Shown here: in pieces, positions 1-5,892 of the stretch
How the letters are laid out: the number at the start of each line of letters is the position of its first letter
How positions within the stretch are numbered: position 1 is the first letter of the stretch
Assembly (NCBI GenBank): GCA_035541595.1
Contig: DATKNA010000358.1
Location: 1-12,542 of the forward strand
Direction: 5' to 3'
Length of the DNA: 12,542 bases
From: DATKNA01 sp035541595
GTDB lineage: Bacteria; Actinomycetota; Actinomycetes; Actinomycetales; Kineosporiaceae
Made by a program: the position numbers and the translations under genes
The notes under the pieces: model-generated
What the model saw: the letters and a program-made list of their open reading frames with translations, nothing else
The model's database searches: none
Told to the model about the DNA's origin: nothing

Positions 1-46
1 TGACCCCGATAGGCGCACACACGTCGAGGGGGGCTCCGGGCATCGA

Positions 47-892
47 TCAGCGGCCCTCGAAGGTCGGCCGCTGCTTGGCCAGGAACGCGTCCACCGCCGC
101 CTCGTGATCGGCGGTGGCTGCGGTCAAGGCCATCAGCTCGCCCTCGTGCACCAGCGACTCCTCCAGCGGGTGGGCGAGGGAGTACGCCACCGCGCGCCGC
201 ACGGCGCCGAACGCCACGGTCGGCCCGTCCGCGAGGCGCACGGCGATCTCCTGCGTACGGTGTGCGAGGTCGTCGTCCGCCACCACCTCAGTGGCCAACC
301 CGAGGTCGAACGCCTCCCGGGCACCGACCGTCCGCGGCATGAGCAGCAATTCCTTGGCCTTCGCGGCGCCGACGAGCCGAGGCAGCCACCACGACGACCC
401 CGAGTCCGCGGAGAGGGCGATGCCCGTGAACGCCAGGTTGAATCCGCCGGACTCGGCGACGATGCGCAGGTCGGCGGCGAAGGCGAACGCCGCGCCGGCG
501 CCGGCGGCGACACCGTTCACGGCGGCCACGACCGGCTTCGGCATGGTCGCGAGGGCCAGCGCGATCGGGTTGTAGTGCTCGGCGACCGTCGTCGCCAGCG
601 CGTCCGACCCTTCCCGCAGCAGTCCGATGTGCTCGCGCAGATCCTGGCCTACGCAGAACGCCCGCCCCGTCCCGGTGAGGACGACGCAGCGCACGCGCTC
701 GTCGTGCGCCGCCGTCGTCAACGCATCACGTAGGGCAACCTTCGTCGTCACGTCGAGCGCGTTCATCACCTCGGGGCGGTTGAGCCTGACGGTGGTCACC
801 GCGCCGTCGGCGCTGACGACGACCGGGCCGGTTCCCGCGCCGCCGTCCCCTGCCTCGGCGGTTGCGGCCTGTCGGCCGGGCTCGCTGGTCAT
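47..892 (-). CDS. Enoyl-CoA hydratase/isomerase (crotonase family)
   Basis: A 281-residue crotonase-fold protein expected to hydrate or isomerise enoyl-CoA thioesters in the cytoplasm, as in fatty-acid or aromatic-acid breakdown. The first oxyanion-hole segment is FCVGQDL (residues 79-85) and the second is GVAAGAG (127-133). ADSGSSW (162-168) holds an Asp where many hydratases carry a catalytic Glu. The GQDL and DSG signatures resemble the PaaG branch (ring-epoxide or double-bond isomerases) more than classical crotonase; substrate is unknown. The usual FCAGQDL Ala is Val here. The ATG at 892 is chosen because GGGAGG lies about 7 bases upstream; the frame stays open to 1099, but that extension has no crotonase similarity. 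It is divergent from the DUF3117 gene and alone in its orientation, so no pathway partner is visible. Family assignment is confident, substrate is not. Confidence 0.93.
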   Translation of the reverse strand: MTSEPGRQAATAEAGDGGAGTGPVVVSADGAVTTVRLNRPEVMNALDVTTKVALRDALTTAAHDERVRCVVLTGTGRAFCVGQDLREHIGLLREGSDALATTVAEHYNPIALALATMPKPVVAAVNGVAAGAGAAFAFAADLRIVAESGGFNLAFTGIALSADSGSSWWLPRLVGAAKAKELLLMPRTVGAREAFDLGLATEVVADDDLAHRTQEIAVRLADGPTVAFGAVRRAVAYSLAHPLEESLVHEGELMALTAATADHEAAVDAFLAKQRPTFEGR

Positions 893-1026
893 GGGCGTCC
901 TCCCTGGCGTCCGAGCCGGCTCCAGGCGGGGCCCACGGATGCCCGCGCGCACCCCCACCCACCGGTCCCACTCGTCCGCCAGTGTGCCGTACGCGCGGGT
1001 CGTTTCGTCGGGCCCGGATCGGGCGC

Positions 1027-1032
1027 GATAAT
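1027..1032 (+). promoter_or_regulatory. Possible -10 element upstream of the DUF3117 gene
   Basis: GATAAT matches the sigma-70 -10 consensus at five of six positions. It stands in very GC-rich DNA about 85 bases before the DUF3117 start. The -35 at the right distance (TTCGTC, 1004-1009) is weak. This is a candidate only. Confidence 0.3.
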
Positions 1033-1116
1033 GGTCTGCAGATACGCTGCGTACCCGCGGCGCCGGCCCGTGGCGCGGGCCCGGCGCGCCGGGCGACATG
1101 AGGAAGGGGATGCCGC

Positions 1117-1284
1117 ATGGCGGCCATGAAGCCGAGGACCGGCGACGGCCCGCTCGAGGTGACCAAGGAGGGCCGCGGGATCGTCATGCGGGTTCCCCTG
1201 GAGGGCGGTGGCCGCCTGGTGGTGGAGATGTCCGCCGCCGAGGCCGGCGAGCTCGGCGACGCGCTGAAGGCCGTCGCCGGCTGA
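1117..1284 (+). CDS. DUF3117 family small protein
   Basis: A 55-residue protein beginning MAAMKPRTGDGPLEVTKEGR and ending in ALKAVAG. It matches the short, highly conserved actinobacterial DUF3117 family, to which I believe M. tuberculosis Rv1211 belongs. The family has no established biochemical role that I can assert. The sequence has no membrane segment and no cysteines, so it is probably a small cytoplasmic protein. The start is set by AGGAAGGGG about 6 bases upstream of the ATG; an internal ATG at codon 4 (1126) is a less likely start. A strong GC hairpin follows 21 bases after the stop, so it is probably a single-gene transcript. Family recognition is confident; function is unknown. Confidence 0.93.
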   Translation: MAAMKPRTGDGPLEVTKEGRGIVMRVPLEGGGRLVVEMSAAEAGELGDALKAVAG

Positions 1285-1305
1285 CGGCACGGCGAGGCAG
1301 ATCTG

Positions 1306-1336
1306 GGGGCCCGGGGCGCACGCCGTCCCGGGCCCC
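1306..1336 (+). terminator. GC-rich hairpin after the DUF3117 gene
   Basis: Perfect 10-base inverted repeat, GGGGCCCGGG (1306-1315) and CCCGGGCCCC (1327-1336), with an 11-base loop. It starts 21 bases after the DUF3117 stop and ends before the aminopeptidase promoter. There is no T run, as is common for terminator-like hairpins in GC-rich actinobacteria. Termination is inferred from structure and position. Confidence 0.55.
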
Positions 1337-1353
1337 GACGCATGTGGACCCCG

Positions 1354-1359
1354 TAGCGT
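1354..1359 (+). promoter_or_regulatory. -10 element for a leaderless aminopeptidase transcript
   Basis: TAGCGT fits the actinobacterial TANNNT -10 pattern and lies 7 bases before the GTG at 1367. That spacing would put the transcription start at or next to the start codon. No ribosome binding site and no clear -35 is visible. The same arrangement recurs at tatB, mrp and the CBS-protein gene. Confidence 0.5.
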
Positions 1360-1366
1360 GCCGGGA

Positions 1367-2974
1367 GTGACCACGCCGACCGCTCCCACCCCGGCTCCCA
1401 CCCCGGACACCGGCGCCGGGCCCGCGCCGTGGAGCCCGCCGCCCGCGCCGGTCCTGAGCCTGTCCGGCCGCCCGCTGGCTGAACGCTGGTCCACGGCAGA
1501 GGTGGTCGCCGTCGCCGTCGCCCGCCCCGAAGGCTCCGCCACAGCGGAGCCCGGGCCCCTGGCCCGTGCCGTCGCCGACGACCTCGGGATCGACCTCGCC
1601 GAGGTGGTGGCCACCGAGAAGATCGGCGGGCGCGCGGGCGAGGTCAGCCGGCTGCCGGTCCCGTCCGCTCCGGGGCATCCCGTCCGAGTGCTCCTGCTCG
1701 GGACGGGCGCGGGGAACCCCCAGGACCTGCGCCGCGCGGGGGCCGCGCTCGCGCGCGCCGCCCGCGGGAGGGGCGAGGTCGTGACCGATCTCGCCGTCGG
1801 GGCGTCCACGGCCGCCGTCCGGGCGGCTGTCGAGGGCCTGCTGCTGGGCGGCTGGGCGCCGCCGGCGGCGGGACTCAAGGACCGATCGGACGCCGCCCCG
1901 CCCCGGGCGCTGGTGGTGTCGCCAGACCTGCCGGGGGACGCCGTGCAACGCGGGGCAGTCCATGCCCGGGCCACGCTGCTCGCCCGGCGGCTCGCCACCA
2001 CGCCATCCGACGTCAAGGACCCCGCATGGCTCGCTGCCCAGGCCGTGGACGCCGGTATCGGCGCCGGCCTGGACGTCGAGATCTGGGACCAGCAGCGGCT
2101 CGCCGCCGAGGGCTTCGGCGGGCTGCTCGCCGTCGGGGGTGGTTCGGCGCGCCCGCCACGGCTCGTCCGGCTCGACTACCGGCCGCCGGGGGCCGCCGCC
2201 GGTGGCGCGGCGGGACCGCCGGACGCGCCCCGGGAGCGTCCGATCGTCCTGGTCGGCAAGGGCATCACTTTCGACACCGGTGGCCTGGACATCAAGCCGC
2301 GCGAGGCCATGGTGTCGATGAAGACGGACATGTCCGGCGCCGCCGCCGTGCTCGCTGCGCTGGTGGCCTGCCCGGCCGCCGGCATCCGCCACCCGGTCGT
2401 GGGCCTGCTGCCGCTCGCGGAGAACGCCCTCGGCGCCGCGTCGTACCGGCCCGGCGACGTCGTGCGACAGTACGGCGGCCGCACCACCGAGGTGACCAAC
2501 ACGGACGCGGAGGGCCGCGTCGTGATGGCGGATGCGATCGCCTACGCCGACGCGCATCTCGATCCCGCCGTGGTCGTGGACGTGGCCACCCTCACGGGTG
2601 CCGCCCATCTGGCGCTGGGCCGGCGGCTGGCGGCGCTGTTCACCGCGGACGACGACCTCGCCACGGCGCTCGTCGCAGCCGGGGCCGACGCCGGCGAGCG
2701 GGCCTGGCGGATGCCGCTGGTGGACGACTACCGGCGGGCGATCGACTCCAGGGTCGCCGACGTCCGGCAAGCGGTGACCGACCCTGGATTCGGCGCCGGC
2801 GCCGTGACCGCCGCCCTCTTCCTGCGTGACTTCGCCGGCGGCCGCCGCTGGGCGCACCTGGACATCGCAGGACCCGCGCGCTCGGACAAGGAGGAGAACG
2901 AGGTGCCCAAGGGCGCCACGGGCTTCGGCGCCCGGCTCCTGTTGCGCTGGCTCGAGCAGCTCGAGGCGACCTGA
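1367..2974 (+). CDS. pepA: Leucyl aminopeptidase (peptidase family M17)
   Basis: A cytosolic two-metal aminopeptidase of 535 residues that releases N-terminal amino acids from peptides. The N-terminal third is the variable M17 macro-like domain, preceded by a Pro/Thr/Ala-rich tail. The C-terminal catalytic domain is intact: GKGITFDTGG (about residues 297-306) and the following DIKP supply metal-binding Lys and Asp and the catalytic Lys, MKTDMSG adds an Asp, and NTDAEGR (378-384) gives the Asp/Glu ligands and the catalytic Arg. Length is slightly above the usual 480-510 because of the tail and a Gly/Ala-rich insert near residues 275-290. GTG at 1367 is chosen because TAGCGT lies 7 bases upstream. 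The in-frame GTG at 1358 would give 538 residues but overlaps that hexamer. It converges on the small gene ending at 2999. Confidence 0.95.
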   Translation: MTTPTAPTPAPTPDTGAGPAPWSPPPAPVLSLSGRPLAERWSTAEVVAVAVARPEGSATAEPGPLARAVADDLGIDLAEVVATEKIGGRAGEVSRLPVPSAPGHPVRVLLLGTGAGNPQDLRRAGAALARAARGRGEVVTDLAVGASTAAVRAAVEGLLLGGWAPPAAGLKDRSDAAPPRALVVSPDLPGDAVQRGAVHARATLLARRLATTPSDVKDPAWLAAQAVDAGIGAGLDVEIWDQQRLAAEGFGGLLAVGGGSARPPRLVRLDYRPPGAAAGGAAGPPDAPRERPIVLVGKGITFDTGGLDIKPREAMVSMKTDMSGAAAVLAALVACPAAGIRHPVVGLLPLAENALGAASYRPGDVVRQYGGRTTEVTNTDAEGRVVMADAIAYADAHLDPAVVVDVATLTGAAHLALGRRLAALFTADDDLATALVAAGADAGERAWRMPLVDDYRRAIDSRVADVRQAVTDPGFGAGAVTAALFLRDFAGGRRWAHLDIAGPARSDKEENEVPKGATGFGARLLLRWLEQLEAT

Positions 2975-2975
2975 C

Positions 2976-2990
2976 CCCGCCTGCTGCGGG
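2976..2990. terminator. Small hairpin between convergent genes
   Basis: CCCGC (2976-2980) and GCGGG (2986-2990) form a 5-bp stem with a 5-base loop. It sits inside the 24-base gap between the aminopeptidase stop and the end of the minus-strand gene, where a two-way terminator is expected. The stem is short, so support is weak. Confidence 0.3.
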
Positions 2991-2998
2991 ACGGACCC

Positions 2999-3376
2999 TC
3001 ACCCGGGGCCGGACTCCCGGCCGGCGTCCTCGATGACCTCCCACGTGGTCACGTAGTCGGGGTTGACCACGGTCTCACCGGTGGTCGACAACACGTACCT
3101 CCCCGGCGCTGCCGGGTCGTAGGCGTCCGGGTCGGCGGGCAGCCGCGCCGGATCGCCCGGTTCGTGGGGGCGCTCGACCACGACCGCGCCGTCGGCGACG
3201 TCGAGGACGTGCCCGCAGAACTGCTCCTGCCGGAGCAGGCTCCCGTCAGGCGCACGCACGGTGAGACCGACCAGCAGGCGCTGGCCGGCGAGGTGGCGTA
3301 GGCGCTCGGCCCCGCGAAGGAGCCGCCGCGACGGCAGGCCGCCGGAGGCTGCACGGTTCTGGCCGGGGGGCGTCAG
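2999..3376 (-). CDS. Small protein of unknown function, start unresolved
   Basis: I do not recognise a named family. The coding body reads clearly from about 3301 down to the stop: RLRHLAGQRLLVGLTVRAPD, then QEQFCGHVLDVADGAVVVE, LPADPDAYDPAAPGRYVLST and NPDYVTTWEVIED. It looks like a small beta-rich soluble protein with one cysteine and an acidic, proline-rich loop; there is no signal peptide or membrane segment. In frame, the only canonical start is GTG at 3259 (86 residues), which would remove the well-formed AGQRLLVGLT strand. Upstream of it there is no ATG, GTG or TTG before the preceding gene's stop. A CTG at 3374-3376 overlaps that TGA as CTGA and would give 125 residues, suggesting translational coupling to the O-methyltransferase; that start is inference. 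A frameshift from a GTG at 3354 in another frame is an alternative. Confidence 0.6.
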   Translation of the reverse strand: MTPPGQNRAASGGLPSRRLLRGAERLRHLAGQRLLVGLTVRAPDGSLLRQEQFCGHVLDVADGAVVVERPHEPGDPARLPADPDAYDPAAPGRYVLSTTGETVVNPDYVTTWEVIEDAGRESGPG

Positions 3377-4005
3377 CGCAGCACCGCCAGGAGGAGGCCG
3401 TCCCCCACCGGCAGCAGCGCGGGCGTCAACCGGGCGTCGTCGCGGGCACGCTTGACCAGCTCCCGCATCGTCGTCGTCGCCCGGTCCCGCTGAGCGGGAT
3501 CGGCGACCTTCCCCCGCCACAGCGCATCGGTCACCGCGAGCACGCCGCCCCGGCGCAGCAACCGCAGGGCCTGGTCGACGTACGCGTCGTACTCGCCGCT
3601 CTCGGCGTCCAGCAGCACCAGGTCGTACGCGCGGTCGGTCAGCCGGGGCAGGACGTCGAGCGCCCGCCCGGTGATCAGCCGGGTGCGGTTGGGCCGGAAC
3701 CCGGCCTCGCCGAACGTCTCCCGAGCCGCCCGCTGGTTCTCCGCCTCGACGTCGATGGTCGTCAGCACGCCGTCGGCGGGCATCCCCCGCAGCAGGTACA
3801 CCCCGGAAACGCCGGCGCCGGTACCGATCTCCACCACCGAGCGGGCCGCCGCCGTGCCGGCCAGCACCCGCAGCGCGGCACCGACACCGCAGCGGATGCC
3901 GCGACAGCCGAGCTCGTCGCCGCGGGCGCGGGCCCGTGCGAGCACGTCGTCCTCCGCGACGAACGTCTCGGCGTAGGCCCAGCTGGCGGGCGTCGGCGCG
4001 CTGAT
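3373..4005 (-). CDS. SAM-dependent O-methyltransferase (Rv1220c-like)
   Basis: A class I methyltransferase predicted to move a methyl group from S-adenosylmethionine to an unknown hydroxyl acceptor. Numbered from 4005, motif I is VVEIGTGAGVSG (57-68), the acidic end of strand 2 is TTIDVE (Asp85), and DLVLLDAE (128-135) fits the metal/catalytic Asp region of the O-methyltransferase family 3 group. The C-terminus, LTPALLPVGDGLLLAVLR, resembles M. tuberculosis Rv1220c, which is also divergent from sigE. The start is unusual. The conserved N-terminal stretch SWAYAETFVAEDD lies upstream of the first canonical start (GTG 3945), and no ATG, GTG or TTG is in frame above it. GGAGGGAG lies 6 bases before ATC at 4005, giving 210 residues, near the family length as I recall it. 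An AUC start or a base error is therefore inferred. The stop overlaps the next small gene. Confidence 0.9.
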   Translation of the reverse strand: MSAPTPASWAYAETFVAEDDVLARARARGDELGCRGIRCGVGAALRVLAGTAAARSVVEIGTGAGVSGVYLLRGMPADGVLTTIDVEAENQRAARETFGEAGFRPNRTRLITGRALDVLPRLTDRAYDLVLLDAESGEYDAYVDQALRLLRRGGVLAVTDALWRGKVADPAQRDRATTTMRELVKRARDDARLTPALLPVGDGLLLAVLR

Positions 4006-4055
4006 CGGAGACTCCCTCCGGTGGACCGGGCGTGCATCGGGGTGTGCGAACGACC

Positions 4056-4061
4056 AGGGTA
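4056..4061 (-). promoter_or_regulatory. -10 element for the O-methyltransferase
   Basis: On the minus strand the hexamer reads TACCCT (TANNNT type), about 50 bases above the proposed ATC start. That leaves a leader of roughly 40 bases containing the GGAGGGAG ribosome site. No clear -35 is visible. Confidence 0.4.
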
Positions 4062-4097
4062 GTTCCTGTTCACGCCGTCCGTGGCGGGCTCCTGGAG

Positions 4098-4121
4098 CCG
4101 GTGCGGGCCGGCTCGCACCGG
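4098..4121. promoter_or_regulatory. 24-bp inverted repeat, possible operator
   Basis: CCGGTGCG (4098-4105) and CGCACCGG (4114-4121) are perfect inverted arms around 8 bases. The site overlaps a pair of direct repeats, GGCTCGCA at 4110-4117 and 4121-4128, spaced 11 bases. It is about 40 bases above the O-methyltransferase -10 and about 105 bases above the sigE -35. A dimeric regulator site or a transcript hairpin are both possible; no regulator can be named. Confidence 0.35.
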
Positions 4122-4181
4122 GCTCGCAGCGGCCCCGTGTCCCAGACCCGTCCCGGCGCGGACCTGAGGCAGGAGCCGCCT

Positions 4182-4209
4182 TCTCAGCGGGCTCTCAGCG
4201 CTCTCAGCG
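4182..4209 (+). promoter_or_regulatory. Three TCTCAGCG direct repeats upstream of sigE (MprA-box-like)
   Basis: TCTCAGCG occurs at 4182-4189, 4193-4200 and 4202-4209, with start-to-start steps of 11 and 9 bases, roughly one helical turn each. A degenerate fourth GCTCAGG follows at about 4213. The array ends 17 bases before the proposed -35 at 4227, a normal place for an activator. OmpR-family regulators bind tandem repeats of this size. In M. tuberculosis MprA, which recognises loosely conserved 8-bp direct repeats, acts directly on sigE. Assignment to an MprA-type regulator is inference. Confidence 0.55.
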
Positions 4210-4226
4210 AACGCTCAGGTCGGCCT

Positions 4227-4253
4227 GGGAACGTGGTACTCGGCCGCCGCGTT
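4227..4253 (+). promoter_or_regulatory. ECF-sigma-type promoter of sigE
   Basis: GGGAAC (4227-4232), a 17-base spacer, then CGTT (4250-4253) matches the GGAA(C/T)...CGTT promoters used by SigE/SigH-type ECF sigma factors. Transcription would start near 4260, leaving a leader of about 70 bases before the TTG at 4334. This supports autoregulation or control by another ECF factor. In M. tuberculosis sigE has a SigH-dependent promoter of this general form. Confidence 0.6.
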
Positions 4254-4333
4254 GACCCGTCCAGCCGGCGGTGTCGGGTCGTCCAGACCGGGGGACCCTG
4301 AGACCGTGCCGGGTGGGAGAGGATGGGAGACCG

Positions 4334-5107
4334 TTGTCCTCGTTCGCGCTGTCGATGTCCGCGATGCCGGGTGGAGCCGCCGCCGGTCGCCTCGCCGGGA
4401 TGCGGCTGCGCCGCCGGGGCGCAGGTGGCGCCGTGAGCGAGTCGCGCCCCGCCGACCCCCCGGAGGCCCCGGTGCCGGCGGCCTTCGCCGCCGAGCTCCC
4501 GACTCCGGCGGAGAGCGCGCAGGCCGCTGACGCCACCTGGACGCCGCCGAGCTGGGAGCAGGTCGTCCAGGAGCACTCCGCCCGTGTGTACCGGCTCGCC
4601 TACCGCCTCACGGGTAACCGCCACGACGCCGAGGACCTCACGCAGGAGGTCTTCGTCCGGGTGTTCCGGTCGCTCTCCTCCTACACCCCGGGGACCTTCG
4701 AGGGCTGGTTGCACCGGATCACCACGAACCTGTTCCTGGACCAGGTGCGACGTAAGCAGCGGATCCGGTTCGACGCGCTGCCCGACGACGCCGGCGACCG
4801 GCTCGCCGGCTCCGATCCGGGGCCCGAGCGTGCCTGGGAGCACAACAACCTCGACCACGACGTGCAGGCGGCCCTGGACACCCTGCCGCCGGAGTTCCGC
4901 GCCGCCGTCGTGCTCTGCGACATCGAGGGCTTGTCCTATGAGGAGATCGCGGCCACGCTCGACGTCAAGCTCGGGACCGTTCGTTCCCGGATCCACCGTG
5001 GCCGCGCCGCGCTGCGCCAGGCGCTGGCACACCGGCGTCCCGATCTCGCCGGGACCGGCGACCGCGACGAGGCCGGCGTCGCTCGGGGAGGAGAATCCGG
5101 GCTGTGA
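4334..5107 (+). CDS. sigE: ECF RNA polymerase sigma factor SigE
   Basis: An extracytoplasmic-function sigma factor that directs RNA polymerase to envelope-stress promoters. From TTG at 4334 it has 257 residues. Sigma region 2 is at about 77-144, with RVYRLAYRLTGNRHDAEDLT and the GTFEGWLHRITTNLFLDQVR segment. Region 4 is at 175-229, with PPEFRAAVVLCDIEGLSYEE and the helix-turn-helix LGTVRSRIHRGRAALR. These stretches closely match M. tuberculosis SigE. The N-terminal 75 residues are variable and Ala/Pro-rich. The start is uncertain: TTG 4334 follows GGGAGAGGATGGGAG, GTG 4433 follows AGGTGG, ATGs at 4355 and 4364 lack a ribosome site, and GTG 4271 is close to the predicted transcription start. 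Multiple starts are also known for mycobacterial sigE. The stop overlaps the anti-sigma start as GTGA, implying coupled translation. Confidence 0.95.
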   Translation: MSSFALSMSAMPGGAAAGRLAGMRLRRRGAGGAVSESRPADPPEAPVPAAFAAELPTPAESAQAADATWTPPSWEQVVQEHSARVYRLAYRLTGNRHDAEDLTQEVFVRVFRSLSSYTPGTFEGWLHRITTNLFLDQVRRKQRIRFDALPDDAGDRLAGSDPGPERAWEHNNLDHDVQAALDTLPPEFRAAVVLCDIEGLSYEEIAATLDVKLGTVRSRIHRGRAALRQALAHRRPDLAGTGDRDEAGVARGGESGL

Positions 5108-5790
5108 GTCATCTCGGTGACCGCGTCGCAGCGCTGGTCGACGGGCAGTTGACCGTGGAGGCGGTCGACCGGGCGACGATGCACCTGGTCTCCTGCCGGC
5201 CCTGCCGCGACCTCGTCGAGGTCGAGCGGTTGACGAAGGCGAGGCTGACCAGCCTCCTCGGTCCCGACCCCACGCCCGACCTGGTCGGCCGGCTGCTCGC
5301 GATGGGCGGTCCCGCCGGCCCGCTGCCCCCTCGGCCCGGGTACGTCCCGGGGACCGCCCGTCCCCAGCCCGTCCCGCTCCGGCCGGTCGCCGCCGCCGGC
5401 ACCCGGAGCGCCGCCCAGCGGTGGACGCTCCCGTCGACCCGTCCCGCGACGCGGACCACCCGAATGGCGGCGGAGTCCACGCCGGCCCCGGTGCCGTCAA
5501 CGCGCCCAGCAGGGCGTCCGCCCGTCCTCACCACGCGCCGCACCCGGCTGGCCGCTGCGGTCCTCGGAGCGCTGTCGGTCCTCGGCGTCGGGGTCGCCGG
5601 TGTGGCGGCCGGCACGAGTGCCGGCGTCACCTCGCCGGGGTCGGTGTCGCCGCAGCTGGGCACCACCACGTTCCTCGCGCCGGCTGGGACGGGTCTGGTC
5701 TCGACGAACTCCGGAGCCCGGGGGTCCCTGAGCCTCCTCCAGGCGCCCCCGGCGGACCGGCTCGGGTTCCGGCTGCTGGCCGGCCACTGA
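5104..5790 (+). CDS. rseA: Membrane-anchored zinc-finger anti-sigma factor (RseA-like)
   Basis: A 228-residue predicted inhibitor of the sigma factor encoded just upstream. The N-terminal anti-sigma domain (about 1-60) begins LGDRVAALVDGQL and carries the ZAS motif HLVSCRPC, with His27, Cys31 and Cys34 in H-x3-C-x2-C spacing. Residues 65-145 are a Pro/Arg/Thr-rich linker. One hydrophobic segment follows at about 148-170 (LAAAVLGALSVLGVGVAGVA), then a roughly 58-residue Ser/Thr/Gly/Pro-rich tail. Topology predicted from this is a cytoplasmic anti-sigma domain, one membrane pass and an outside tail. That differs from M. tuberculosis RseA (Rv1222), which I recall as shorter and without such an anchor. 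The GTG start overlaps the sigE stop and has GGAGGAGA about 9 bases upstream. Family is confident; partner is inferred from gene order. Confidence 0.88.
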   Translation: MSHLGDRVAALVDGQLTVEAVDRATMHLVSCRPCRDLVEVERLTKARLTSLLGPDPTPDLVGRLLAMGGPAGPLPPRPGYVPGTARPQPVPLRPVAAAGTRSAAQRWTLPSTRPATRTTRMAAESTPAPVPSTRPAGRPPVLTTRRTRLAAAVLGALSVLGVGVAGVAAGTSAGVTSPGSVSPQLGTTTFLAPAGTGLVSTNSGARGSLSLLQAPPADRLGFRLLAGH

Positions 5791-5880
5791 CGGGGGCACC
5801 GGCCTGATGGCAAACGGACCACGATGAGCCGGCTGAGCGGCGTGGTCGACGGCGCCGTCCGCCCCGGCGCGGCAGAACGT

Positions 5881-5886
5881 TAGGGT
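5881..5886 (+). promoter_or_regulatory. -10 element for a leaderless tatB transcript
   Basis: TAGGGT lies 6 bases before the tatB GTG (5893). No ribosome site precedes the GTG, so the transcript is probably leaderless. It would give tatB a promoter separate from sigE-rseA. The -35 region is not recognisable. Confidence 0.5.
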
Positions 5887-5892
5887 TTCCCT

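Noticed and set aside
893..1099. Upstream in-frame extension of the crotonase gene (69 residues)
   Set aside because: High third-position GC keeps it open, but the ATG at 892 has a good ribosome site (GGGAGG) and the extension has no crotonase-like content.
1184..2857. Long 557-codon minus-strand open frame across the aminopeptidase
   Set aside because: It is an antisense shadow of a gene with all M17 catalytic motifs; its translation is low-complexity Arg/Gly/Ala.
3762..4118. ATG-initiated minus-strand frame beginning upstream of the methyltransferase
   Set aside because: Its ATG at 4038 (MHARSTGG) is out of frame with the methyltransferase and the product has no domain; it does not rescue the missing start.
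4184..5500. 438-codon minus-strand open frame across sigE and rseA
   Set aside because: Antisense to well-supported sigma and anti-sigma genes, without recognisable domains.
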